The position numbers and the translations under genes are program-made. Below are positions 21,288-29,812 of a stretch of DNA of 64,000 nt, piece by piece (position 1 is the stretch's first letter; each line of letters begins with the position of its first letter). Under the pieces are notes generated by a model, which was not told the origin of the DNA, made no database searches, and was given only the letters and a program-made list of their open reading frames with translations. This DNA is from Streptomyces flavotricini (GTDB lineage: Bacteria > Actinomycetota > Actinomycetes > Streptomycetales > Streptomycetaceae), in contig NZ_JAINUL010000001.1 in NCBI RefSeq assembly GCF_020639365.1, positions 1,945,967 to 2,009,966 of the forward strand, in the 5' to 3' direction.

Positions 21288-22337
21288 TCATTCCGAGGTC
21301 CAGCTGCCCAGTGAGATCTCTGCGGTGATGCCCGGGCCGAAACCGGCCAGCAGGCCCCGCGCGGCGTCAGCGGTACCGTTCTCGTCGAACATTCGACGCA
21401 GTGCGTCCAGGACGACGGCGCTGGCGATGTTGCCGTACTCGGTCAGTGTGGCCCGACTGAAGCGGAATGCCTCGGGTGCCACACCGAGGTACTTGCTCAG
21501 GTCGTCCAGGATGCGCGGCCCACCTGCGTGGATGATGTAGAAATCCAGCGCGGCGGCGTCCCACCCATGGGCCTTGGCCAGGTCCTTGAGGGACGGAGCG
21601 AGCGGTTCCATGGTCCCCGGGACTCGCCGGTCGAGCTTGAAGTGGAATCCGGTGGACCTGACGTCGTACATGATCCAGTCCTCCGTCTGGGGGATGATGT
21701 ACGAGCTGTTGCGGTGCAGTTGCATGCCGGTTCCGCCCCGGCCGCGGACGACGGCCGCGCCCACTCCGTCGCCGAACAGGCCGTTGGAGAGCAGGTTGCC
21801 GACCTCCAGGTCACTGGGCTGGTAGCACAGCGAGCAGAGTTCGCAGGACACGATCAGCACGTTCGCCTCGGGGTAGGCGAGGCAGAAGTCGTGGGCCCTG
21901 TTGACCGCCGCGCCGCCCGCCGCGCAGCCCAGCTGGGCGATGGGCAGCTGCCGGGTGTCCGTGCGGAAACCCAGCGCGTTGATCATCCAGGCGGTCAGCG
22001 AGGGCATCATGAAGCCCGTGCACGACACGTAGATGATCAGGTCGATGTCCTTGGCCCGGAGCTGGGCGTCCTCCAGCGCCTGCCGCACCACCGCCGGGAC
22101 CCGCGCCTTGGCCTCGGCCTCGTACACGGCGTTGCGCGATTCGAAACCGGGGTGCTTGAGCGTCTCCTCGATGGGCTGCACGATGTGCCGCTTCGCGACG
22201 CCGGTGTTGCGGATCAGGCGCAGCGCCAGGTCGAGCTGCGGATGGTCCGCGTGCACGGACCGGCACAGATCAAGGGTCTGCTCCATCGTGATCACGTGCT
22301 CGGGCACGCACACCGTTGGCCTGCACAGAGTCGCCAT
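21288..22337 (-). CDS. rppA: type III polyketide synthase, 1,3,6,8-tetrahydroxynaphthalene synthase
   Basis: This 349-residue chalcone synthase-fold enzyme starts at the ATG at 22337 behind AAAGGAGAG. The catalytic triad is Cys138 (QLGCAAGG), His270 (YIIHAGGP) and Asn303 (EYGNIASA), the same numbering as known RppA proteins. GFGPGITAEISL is the family end signature. It joins five malonyl-CoA into 1,3,6,8-tetrahydroxynaphthalene, which oxidises to flaviolin. The operon continues with a CYP158-like P450 and a cupin. The open frame extends upstream to 22526, but no RBS supports a longer protein. Confidence 0.96.
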   Translation of the reverse strand: MATLCRPTVCVPEHVITMEQTLDLCRSVHADHPQLDLALRLIRNTGVAKRHIVQPIEETLKHPGFESRNAVYEAEAKARVPAVVRQALEDAQLRAKDIDLIIYVSCTGFMMPSLTAWMINALGFRTDTRQLPIAQLGCAAGGAAVNRAHDFCLAYPEANVLIVSCELCSLCYQPSDLEVGNLLSNGLFGDGVGAAVVRGRGGTGMQLHRNSSYIIPQTEDWIMYDVRSTGFHFKLDRRVPGTMEPLAPSLKDLAKAHGWDAAALDFYIIHAGGPRILDDLSKYLGVAPEAFRFSRATLTEYGNIASAVVLDALRRMFDENGTADAARGLLAGFGPGITAEISLGSWTSE

Positions 22338-22541
22338 GGGTGGCTCTCCTTTCGTGTCTGACACAGCCTCATCGACCTCCGCCGGATGCGCGCGCGGGAC
22401 TACGGCGTTGGTGACATGAGCCAATCCGGTGACGCTGCGCCGAGGAGGCAGCGGAGCGTGTGACGACAGGGAAGGGATCGCTCTGCCGATTTCCCGCGGA
22501 ATCGCGCCTTGGGGGGTGCCATCCACGCAGGGAGATGAACC
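22338..22541. promoter_or_regulatory. divergent promoter region between rppA and the second P450 gene
   Basis: This 204-bp region separates the two divergent transcription units of the flaviolin locus, so both must be controlled from here. A TTGG-N9-CCAA pair around 22405-22425 is the only dyad noticed. No known regulator site was recognised. Confidence 0.5.
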
Positions 22542-23816
22542 ATGACGTCAGACCCGCAAACCGCCCTCAGGCCGGAGCCGGAGATGGACCCGGAAATGGA
22601 CGCCGGGGTGGACCCTGCCTCGGGCGAACCGGTGCACTGCTGGAACCTGGACGACTTCGAGGCGCTGGACTTCGACCCGTTCCTGCACGACCGCCTGCGG
22701 GACCAACGGGCCGCCCGGATCCGGCTGCCGTTCGGCCAGGGCACCGCCTGGCTGATGGCGCGCTACGCCGATGTGAAGGCGGCGACCACGGATCCGCGCT
22801 TCAGCCGCTCGGAACTGGTCGGGCGGACCATCACCGCCTCCTCCCCGCATGCGATCGCCTCGCAGCAGGCGTCGATGAACTACGCCGATCCGCCGCGCCT
22901 GAACGACATGCGCCGCGTGGTCGCCCGGGCGTTCACCGGCAAGAGCATGCAGAGGCTGCGGCCGACCGTGCAGCAGACCGCCGACAGCCTCCTGGACGAG
23001 ATGGAGCGGCACGGCTCGCCGGCGGACCTGGTCGAGCACCTGCACGGCCCGTTCCCGCTCGCGGCCGTCGCCGACCTGCTGGGGATGCCGCAGGACATGC
23101 GCAAGGACATGACCTCCTGGGCGAACGTGATCATGACCCCGGGCCCGGCCCCGGACAAGAGCACCGACGCCCTCAAGACGGTCCGCGAATGCGTGGTCTC
23201 CCTGCTCGCCATGCGGCGGGAGAAGCAGAGCGACGACCTGGCCGGAGTCCTCGCCGGGGCCGCCGACGCCGGTGAGATCACCGAGCCGGAGGCCGTCTCC
23301 ATCGCCACCGCGATCCTCGTGAGCGGTGCGCACGCCGTCCGCAACAACAGCGCGAACATGGTGTACGCCCTGCTCACCCATCCGGAGCACCACGAACGGC
23401 TGCGCAGGGAGCCGGAGATGATCCCCCAGGCCGTCGACGAGCTGCTGCGGTTCATCCCGCACCGCAGCGGGGTCGGTCTGCCGCGGATCGCCACGCGGGA
23501 CGTGGACATCGCCGGGGTCACCATCAAGGCCGGGGAGACGGTGTACTCCTCGTACCTCGCGGCCAACCGCGATCCCGAGGTGTTCCCGAACCCGGACGCG
23601 CTGGACTTCGACCGCGGGCCCATCGCCCATATGGCCTTCGGCAACGGGCCGCACCACTGCGTCGGCTCGATGCTGGCCCGTATGGAGTCCGAGATCATCA
23701 TCACCACGCTGATCGAACGCTATCCGCGCCTGTCCCTGGCCGTGCCGCCCGAGCAGCTCGAATGGCAGGCCGGGGCGCTGATCCGGGGGCCCAAGACCCT
23801 GCCGGTGACCTGGTGA
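22542..23816 (+). CDS. second CYP158-like cytochrome P450 of the flaviolin locus
   Basis: This 424-residue P450 has an acidic 35-residue N-terminal extension (PEPEMDPEMDAGVDP). The heme loop is FGNGPHHCVGSMLAR near residue 367, and ExxR is DELLRFIPHR. The I helix reads LVSGAHAVRNNSANM, again lacking the normal Thr and keeping the AVxNN pattern of CYP158 enzymes. It is divergent from rppA and probably modifies the same naphthol pathway, for example with different coupling regiochemistry. The stop overlaps the start of a small AccE-like gene (GTGA). Confidence 0.9.
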   Translation: MTSDPQTALRPEPEMDPEMDAGVDPASGEPVHCWNLDDFEALDFDPFLHDRLRDQRAARIRLPFGQGTAWLMARYADVKAATTDPRFSRSELVGRTITASSPHAIASQQASMNYADPPRLNDMRRVVARAFTGKSMQRLRPTVQQTADSLLDEMERHGSPADLVEHLHGPFPLAAVADLLGMPQDMRKDMTSWANVIMTPGPAPDKSTDALKTVRECVVSLLAMRREKQSDDLAGVLAGAADAGEITEPEAVSIATAILVSGAHAVRNNSANMVYALLTHPEHHERLRREPEMIPQAVDELLRFIPHRSGVGLPRIATRDVDIAGVTIKAGETVYSSYLAANRDPEVFPNPDALDFDRGPIAHMAFGNGPHHCVGSMLARMESEIIITTLIERYPRLSLAVPPEQLEWQAGALIRGPKTLPVTW

Positions 23817-24034
23817 TACGCCGGCACCGGATCAAGGTGGTCCGCGGCACCCCGGACCACATAGAACTGGCGGCCCTCACGGCCGCCCTGCTCATACTGG
23901 CGCGCACGGCCGCCGTGCCGTGCGCGCCCCACTCCTCCCGGCGCCACCGGGCCCACTGGGACCGGAACGTCACGTCGGTGGTGCACTGTCCCGCCCACTC
24001 CTGGCGGGCGCGCTCGCCCGCGGGGTTCGTCTAG
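23813..24034 (+). CDS. acyl-CoA carboxylase epsilon subunit-like protein
   Basis: This 73-residue protein starts with GTG inside the P450 stop (GTGA), so it is translationally coupled. IKVVRGTPDHIELAALTAAL (residues 6-25) matches the conserved start of AccE/PccE (RVVRGTPTPEELAALTAV). The C-terminus keeps the spaced Trp pattern of epsilon subunits (HRAHWDR, then HSWRARSP). These subunits bind and stimulate the carboxyltransferase beta subunit of acetyl/propionyl-CoA carboxylase. No beta or alpha subunit gene is in the window. In this locus it may raise malonyl-CoA supply for RppA; that role is inference. Confidence 0.8.
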   Translation: MIRRHRIKVVRGTPDHIELAALTAALLILARTAAVPCAPHSSRRHRAHWDRNVTSVVHCPAHSWRARSPAGFV

Positions 24035-24104
24035 GGGCGTCTTGCCGATCGGGCCGGATCAGGGAGCGGCGGCGGGCGCCGTGGATCGCACGGCGGACGA
24101 GGTG

Positions 24105-25895
24105 TCAGGCGCGGCCCGGCTGCCCGGCGGCCGGGCCCGTCGGGTTCGCCGAGGGGCTCGGGGCCGCAGGGGTCTGCGGGGCGTCGCAGGTGACCTCGTC
24201 GCGCGGGGTGTAGTGCGTACGGTAGGTCTCCCGCTTGACCTCTTGCCCGCCCTGGACGAAGACCCGGTCGACGGCCACGTCGAAGCCCTCCAGCGGGGTC
24301 TGCACCTCGCAGGTCGGACCGGATCCGGTCCGCTTGGCCGGCGGGGTGGTGTTCGTCCGCGGGCCCTGGGTCGCGCGTATCTCGTCGTACTTCTTCGTGC
24401 CGAGCAGGCTGATGGTCAGCGAGGTGTCGGTGGACTGCGCCTGGACGTAGATCGCGTGGCCGGAGTCGTTCTTCCAGCGCAGGTCGAGGGTGCCCCAGGC
24501 GACGGTGGCCTCACGGCCCTCGGGATAGCGCTCGATGTAGAACGAGTGGGCCCCGTGCTCGATCGGCTGGACGCCGGCGAAGAACATGGCGTTGTACATG
24601 GTCGTCGCGACCGCCGAGACGCCGCCGCCGGGGGACTTCACGTACCGGCCGTCATTGATCATGATGCCGTCGACGAAGCCGTTCTCCTTGGTCCGCTCGC
24701 CGACCGTCTTGTTGAAGCTCCACGTCTCGCCGGGCAGCACGACGGAGCCGTTGATCAGCTCCACGGCCCGCCCGACGTTGGTGGTGCGGTACGGCGCGGC
24801 CGGGAAGTTGACCGTGAAGGACGACATCTTCTCCTTGATGCCCATGCTCCGGGCGTTCGCGGCGGTCAGTCGCGGGTGGACCGTCGTGACGGCGACCTCA
24901 CCCGTACGGGCGGTGCCGGTGCGCGTCAGCAGCGGGACCACGGCGTCGGCGAAGGCCTTCTCGGTGACCTGCACCCCGGAGCGCCCGTCCTGGGCGACGA
25001 CCGCGCGGCCGGCGGAGTCCACGCGGAAGGTGGCCCCGCGGGAGGGGTGGGTGGCCGCGGCGACCTGCCGGGCGACCGCGGGCTCGGCCAGCAGCCCCTT
25101 GGCGTCGAGCTTCGGCACGAGCCGGCCCTGCGCGTCCGGTGCGACCGACAGGTGCTTGCCGAGTGCGGCGGGGGTGAGCGTGACCGTCTTTCCCGCCACC
25201 TTGAGCGTGACCGGGCCGGACATCGCGGGCTCGGCGAACTCCTTCAGGGCCCGCGCGGTCTCCTGCTGCCCCACGGTCGGCGGCTTCCGGTCCACGGGGA
25301 GGGCGACCGGGCCGGCCTGCGGGCGCAGGTAGGCGGCGCGCACGGTGTCGGACGCCTGGTCGGCGCGCACGGCGATGCCGGTGACGGGGGCGGTGGCCCG
25401 GGCCGTACCGTCCTCGAAGGTGATGTCGCCGTCGCGGGCGTCGCGGCCGGCGGCGGTGATCCGGTCGACCTCGGCGGTGCTCGTGGGACCGTCCGTACGG
25501 ATCACGGGCTCGACCTCACGCTTCTCGGCCGGGGTGAGCAGGCGGCCGATCACGGTGAAGGGGTCGGCTCCGGCCCGCGCCGCATGGTCGACGGTGGCGG
25601 CGGTGTCCAGGGACAGCCCGAAGGCGGCGGGCGCGGCCTTCTCGGCGCGGTCGCCGATCCGCAGCTCGATCGGGGCGGCCGCGGCGGGGCCGAGCGCGCG
25701 GTCGAGGGCGGTCTTGGCCTCCGTACGGCTCATGCCGCCGATGTCGACGCCCCGTACGTGGGTGCCGTCGGCGATGGCGTCGCCCGCCACGGCCAGGCCG
25801 GTGAGGTAGAGGCCGCCGAAGCCGAGGACGGCGGCTCCGCCGACGAGGGGCAGGGCCGTCCGCCGGTTGATCGTCAGGCGGTGTACGCGTCGCAT
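24105..25895 (-). CDS. VanW-family peptidoglycan-binding protein
   Basis: The protein has about 596 residues from the ATG at 25895, preceded by GGGAGAG. A short basic N-terminus and one membrane anchor (TALPLVGGAAVLGFGGLYLTG) are followed by two YoaR-like putative peptidoglycan-binding domains (about 50-330). The VanW domain comes next, with TTNVGRAVELINGSVVLPGE and SPGGGVSAVATTMYNAMFFA near residue 430. A Pro/Ala tail closes the protein. It is probably exported and wall-associated. The function of VanW is not defined. The gene is divergent from the YczE-like gene across 245 bp. Confidence 0.88.
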   Translation of the reverse strand: MRRVHRLTINRRTALPLVGGAAVLGFGGLYLTGLAVAGDAIADGTHVRGVDIGGMSRTEAKTALDRALGPAAAAPIELRIGDRAEKAAPAAFGLSLDTAATVDHAARAGADPFTVIGRLLTPAEKREVEPVIRTDGPTSTAEVDRITAAGRDARDGDITFEDGTARATAPVTGIAVRADQASDTVRAAYLRPQAGPVALPVDRKPPTVGQQETARALKEFAEPAMSGPVTLKVAGKTVTLTPAALGKHLSVAPDAQGRLVPKLDAKGLLAEPAVARQVAAATHPSRGATFRVDSAGRAVVAQDGRSGVQVTEKAFADAVVPLLTRTGTARTGEVAVTTVHPRLTAANARSMGIKEKMSSFTVNFPAAPYRTTNVGRAVELINGSVVLPGETWSFNKTVGERTKENGFVDGIMINDGRYVKSPGGGVSAVATTMYNAMFFAGVQPIEHGAHSFYIERYPEGREATVAWGTLDLRWKNDSGHAIYVQAQSTDTSLTISLLGTKKYDEIRATQGPRTNTTPPAKRTGSGPTCEVQTPLEGFDVAVDRVFVQGGQEVKRETYRTHYTPRDEVTCDAPQTPAAPSPSANPTGPAAGQPGRA

Positions 25896-26140
25896 GTCTC
25901 TCGTCTCTCCCGGTGCCGGTGGCTCTGGTGGATCGGTGTGGACCGGGAACCAGCATTCATCAATTCGGACCAAAAGGGACGAAAGTGTGCCTGTTCTCAC
26001 GGGAAGCGGCGGGCCCGGGCCCCGCTGGAGCCGGCCTGCCGAAGATCAGGCCACTCGGTTCGAATTGGCCCTGTTGGGCCGTTCAGGGGATGCCACACGG
26101 TAAGACCTGTCGGTCTTTGGCTCCCCGAAAGGCTCCACCG

Positions 26141-26869
26141 GTGTCCCTCGCCCCCGTCCGCCGCGCGCGGCGTCTGCCCCGTCGGCTCCTGCAGCTCTAC
26201 GTCGGGCTCGCGGTGTACGGCGCGAGTTCCGCGTTCGTGGTCCGCGCCGGACTGGGGCTCGACCCCTGGGACGTCTTCCACCAGGGGATCGCCGAGCGCA
26301 CGGGGTGGAGCATCGGAACGGTCTCGGTGGCCGTCGGCGCGCTGGTCCTGCTCCTGTGGGTGCCGCTGCGCCAGCGCCCCGGGCTCGGGACCGTCTCCAA
26401 CGTGTTCGCCGTCGGCCTGACCATGGACGCCACGCTCGCGGTGCTGCCGGACGTGCACGGCGCGGTGCCGCAGGCCGCGCTGCTGACGGCGGGCATCGTC
26501 CTCAACGGGGTCGCGACCGGCCTCTACATCGCCGCACGCCTCGGGCCGGGCCCGCGCGACGGCCTCATGACCGGGCTGCACCGGCGGACCGGGCGCTCGC
26601 TGCGGCTGGTCCGTACCGGGATGGAGCTCACGGTCCTGGCGGCCGGAGTCCTCCTGGGCGGCACGGCGGGGGTGGGCACGGTGGCGTACGCCCTGGCCAT
26701 CGGCCCGCTCTCACAGCTCTTCCTCCGCGTCTTCGCCCTCCCGGAGGAGGCGAAGGCCCCGGAACCGGCCCGCGCCCCGGAACCGGCCCGCGCCCCGGAA
26801 CCGGACCGGGCCCTGGAACCGGCCCGGGCCGCGGCCCCGGCCCGGGCCGCGGACCTCGCCCGGGGCTGA
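26141..26869 (+). CDS. YczE/YyaS/YitT-family membrane protein
   Basis: This 242-residue protein starts from a GTG behind AAAGG. About five hydrophobic segments carry the family's GLGLDPWDVFHQGIAERTGW stretch near residue 35 and GPGPRDGLMTGLHRRTG near residue 135. The last 40 residues are a Glu/Pro/Ala/Arg repeat tail encoded by an 18-base tandem repeat. Family members such as B. subtilis YczE affect secondary metabolism, but the mechanism is unknown. It is convergent with the peptide-export operon and 24 bp separate the stops. Confidence 0.85.
   Translation: MSLAPVRRARRLPRRLLQLYVGLAVYGASSAFVVRAGLGLDPWDVFHQGIAERTGWSIGTVSVAVGALVLLLWVPLRQRPGLGTVSNVFAVGLTMDATLAVLPDVHGAVPQAALLTAGIVLNGVATGLYIAARLGPGPRDGLMTGLHRRTGRSLRLVRTGMELTVLAAGVLLGGTAGVGTVAYALAIGPLSQLFLRVFALPEEAKAPEPARAPEPARAPEPDRALEPARAAAPARAADLARG
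26761..26832 (+). repeat. 18-base tandem repeat in the YczE-like gene tail
   Basis: Four adjacent copies of GGAACCGGCCCGCGCCCC, the last two with changes, encode EPARAP units. Further degenerate copies follow to the stop codon. Confidence 0.85.
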
Positions 26870-26892
26870 GCTGCCGGCGCTCCCCCGGCCGG

Positions 26893-29811
26893 TCATCCGA
26901 CCTGGCGGCGGACCAGCTCGCGGAACGGACCCGCCGGATCGGCGAGCAGGTCGGCGGGCGGGCCCTGCTGGGCGATCCGGCCGTCCGCCATCACGATCAC
27001 CCGGTCGGCGTCCATGACGGTGGACAGCCGGTGGGCGATCACGATGCGGGTGGCGCGCAGGGCGCGGGTGGACTCGATGACCACGCGCTGGGCCTCGTTG
27101 TCCAGGGCGCTGGTGGCCTCGTCCAGGAACAGGACGCGCGGCTTGCCGATGAGGGCCTGGGCGATCATCAGCCGCTGGCGCTGGCCGCCCGAGACGGTGC
27201 CGCCGCCGTCGGACAGCACGGTGTGCAGGCCCATCGGCATGGCGTCGACGTCCTCGGCGAGGCCGGCGAGCGCGGCGGCCTCCGCCACCTCTTCGAGGGA
27301 GTACGCACCGGAGCCGCGGATGCAGTCGAGGATCGACCCGGAGAACGGCTGCGCGTTCTGCAGGACGACACCGCACTGGCGTCGTACGGCCGCCTGGTCG
27401 AGGGCGGCCAGGTCCTGGCCGTCGTACAGCACGCTGCCGGAGACCGGCCGGTCGAAGCCGATGAGCATGCGCAGCAGGGTCGACTTGCCGCAGCCGCTGG
27501 CTCCGACGACCGCGACGAACTCCCCCGGCCGCACGGCGAACGAGACGTCGTCCAGGACGAGCGGGCCGTCGTCGGCGTACCGGTACGAGAGGTTGCGCAC
27601 CTCGACGGCGCCGCTGAGCTCGCCCGGCCGGATGCCTGCGGTCCGTACCTCCGGAGCCGCCTGGAGCAGCGGCTTGACCTGCTCGAACATCGGCTGCACG
27701 GCCGCGGCGGAGAGGAGCGCGCCGGTCAGCTGGGTGGCGGAGGACAGCATCATCGTCACGGCGGTGCTGAAGGTGAGGAACTCGGCCGCCGACATGGTGC
27801 CGCGGGCCGGCCCGGCCAGCAGCATGAACATCGCGAGCGTGCAGAGCGGCAGGTAGACCGCGTTGAGGACGGTGAGGACGTTCTTGATCCGGCCGATGCG
27901 CCGGTGCAGTTCGCGGGTACGGGCGAACTCCCGCGCCCAGGCCGCGTACGCGAAGCTCTCGGCGGCGGCCACGCGCAGTTTGGGGAGTCCGCGCAGGGTC
28001 TGGAACGCCTGGTTGTCGAGCTTGTTGCCGAGCCGGATCAGCCGGCGCTGGTAACGCAGCTGCCACAGCCCGAGCCCCAGGAAGACGGCGGCGACGCAGA
28101 GCAGCATGGCGAGCGCAGCCAGCGCCAGCGGCACGCTGTAGACGAGCAGCAGCACGAGGTTCATCGCGCCGACGGTGCCCGCCTGGAGGGACACCGGGAC
28201 GATGCCGGACAGCAGGCTGCGGATGGAGCTGATGCCCATGGCCGCGGCGGCGAGTTCCCCGGTGGAGCGGCCCGCGAAGAAGGTCACCGGGAGGCGCAGC
28301 AGCCGGTCCCACACGGCTGGTTGCAAGGTGGCCTCGATGCGTCCCTCGGTCCGCAGGACGGAGATGTTCTGGAGCAGCATGAAGGCGGCCGAGACCACGC
28401 TGGTCGCGATGAGCGCCAGCGCGGTCTGCACGATGAGGCTGTCCTCGGCGTGCGGTACGTACGTGCCGAGCACCCGGCCGGTGGCCACGGGGACGAGCGC
28501 GCCGAGGCCGACGGCTCCGAGCCCGCCCAGGATCAGGCCGCGCAGGTCCTGGCCGCTGCCTCGGACGCTGAAGCGGACGAGGTGGAGCAGGCCCGGCTTC
28601 CGGTCGGGCAGGGGGCGGTAGAACATGACGGCGTGGGGCGCGAAGGCGGCCTCGTTGCCCCGGCGGAGGCGCTCGCGGGCGCCGGTGGCCGGGTCGACGG
28701 CCTCGTACCGGCCGCGCCGCCACAGCAGCGCGACGGGTGTCCCGTCGTCCGCGCGCCGGCCGACGAGGGGGCCGCCGTACTCCCGCCACCAGCGGCCGGT
28801 GAGCTTGACGGGGCGGGTGCGGACGCGGGAGGCGAGGGCGATGCGTTCGACCGGGTCCGTCCGCGCGGGGCCGGGGGCCGCGTCCGCGCCCGTGGGCCCG
28901 GTCAGGGCGATGCCGGCTTCGGCGGCCACCAGACGGCACGCGGCGAAGGTCGCGTCGTCGCCCGCGGCGCGGCGGGAGCCCCGGCGGGAGCGGCCGATGG
29001 AGTCGAGCAGGGTGCGGTCCGCCTGGGTACGGGCCGCCTCGCCGGCCTCGATGCCGGCGGCGGTGCGGTCCGCGTGGTCGCGCTCGTCCTGCTCGATGCG
29101 GCGGTCCAGGGCGGTCAGCAGCCGGTACTGCCGGTCCACCATGCCCTGCCACACGCTCTCGTCGACGAGGAGCGTGCCGGGCGCGCCCGCCGCGGCCGCC
29201 GCGCCTTCGTACGGCTCGTACACCGCGCCGTACTGCACGCTGCCCGGCGGGATCTGCATCCAGAGGATGTCCTCGTCGGCGCCGCCCCGGGCCGCGGTGT
29301 CCGGGCCGCCGTCCAGCGGTGCCTGGTACAGCACGCGCAGGCCCCGGCCGATGCCACGGGCGAAGGCGTCCTCGAGGGGGCTGGGCGCGGGCTGCCACGC
29401 CTCGCCGTGGTCGCCGTACCCGCCGTACCCGCCGTACCAGCCCCAGTCTCCGCCGTACGCGGGGCCCCCGGAGGCCCCGTACGCCGGCCGGTGCAGCTCG
29501 CGCAGCTCGATGCGGCGCAGCACGCAGCCTTGCAGCGGGCGCCCGGTCAGCGTGTGCGCGGGGCCGTCGACCGGGCCGAGCAGCAGCGCCCCCGGCCCCA
29601 GCCTGCCGAGGAAGTGCCAGTGGCCCGACTGTGCGGCGTCGACGGCGAACAGGTCCAGCTCGCCCCGGAGGACGAGCCACAGTACGAGCGGCCCTTCCAG
29701 GGACAAGCTGCGCAGGCCCGTGCAGTCGACGGCCGAGCCGAGCCCGCCGAGGGCCGCGACGACGGGATCCGGTACGGAGTGGGGCAGTTGGGCCCGGTGC
29801 GGGGTCGCCAC
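26893..29811 (-). CDS. NHLP-type bacteriocin export ABC transporter, permease/ATPase subunit (ABC2 type)
   Basis: This 972-residue protein has three parts. An N-terminal region (1-400) with a cyclic-nucleotide-binding-like fold includes a Gly/Tyr stretch (YGGYGGYGDHGE). The membrane domain runs from about 430 to 700. The ATPase has Walker A GASGCGKST, signature VSGGQRQRLMIAQ, Walker B VLFLDEATSALD and a switch His in VIAHRLST. It has no C39 peptidase. The layout fits the second transporter of NHLM microcin/bacteriocin export systems. It starts 1 bp after the stop of the peptidase-transporter gene, so the two are surely co-transcribed and may form a heterodimer. Confidence 0.92.
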   Translation of the reverse strand: MATPHRAQLPHSVPDPVVAALGGLGSAVDCTGLRSLSLEGPLVLWLVLRGELDLFAVDAAQSGHWHFLGRLGPGALLLGPVDGPAHTLTGRPLQGCVLRRIELRELHRPAYGASGGPAYGGDWGWYGGYGGYGDHGEAWQPAPSPLEDAFARGIGRGLRVLYQAPLDGGPDTAARGGADEDILWMQIPPGSVQYGAVYEPYEGAAAAAGAPGTLLVDESVWQGMVDRQYRLLTALDRRIEQDERDHADRTAAGIEAGEAARTQADRTLLDSIGRSRRGSRRAAGDDATFAACRLVAAEAGIALTGPTGADAAPGPARTDPVERIALASRVRTRPVKLTGRWWREYGGPLVGRRADDGTPVALLWRRGRYEAVDPATGARERLRRGNEAAFAPHAVMFYRPLPDRKPGLLHLVRFSVRGSGQDLRGLILGGLGAVGLGALVPVATGRVLGTYVPHAEDSLIVQTALALIATSVVSAAFMLLQNISVLRTEGRIEATLQPAVWDRLLRLPVTFFAGRSTGELAAAAMGISSIRSLLSGIVPVSLQAGTVGAMNLVLLLVYSVPLALAALAMLLCVAAVFLGLGLWQLRYQRRLIRLGNKLDNQAFQTLRGLPKLRVAAAESFAYAAWAREFARTRELHRRIGRIKNVLTVLNAVYLPLCTLAMFMLLAGPARGTMSAAEFLTFSTAVTMMLSSATQLTGALLSAAAVQPMFEQVKPLLQAAPEVRTAGIRPGELSGAVEVRNLSYRYADDGPLVLDDVSFAVRPGEFVAVVGASGCGKSTLLRMLIGFDRPVSGSVLYDGQDLAALDQAAVRRQCGVVLQNAQPFSGSILDCIRGSGAYSLEEVAEAAALAGLAEDVDAMPMGLHTVLSDGGGTVSGGQRQRLMIAQALIGKPRVLFLDEATSALDNEAQRVVIESTRALRATRIVIAHRLSTVMDADRVIVMADGRIAQQGPPADLLADPAGPFRELVRRQVG

Positions 29812-29812
29812 G

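Noticed and set aside
24042..26420. A long plus-strand frame opposite the VanW gene
   Set aside because: It has low-complexity Gly/Val/Asp content and no family. The minus-strand VanW protein is clearly real.
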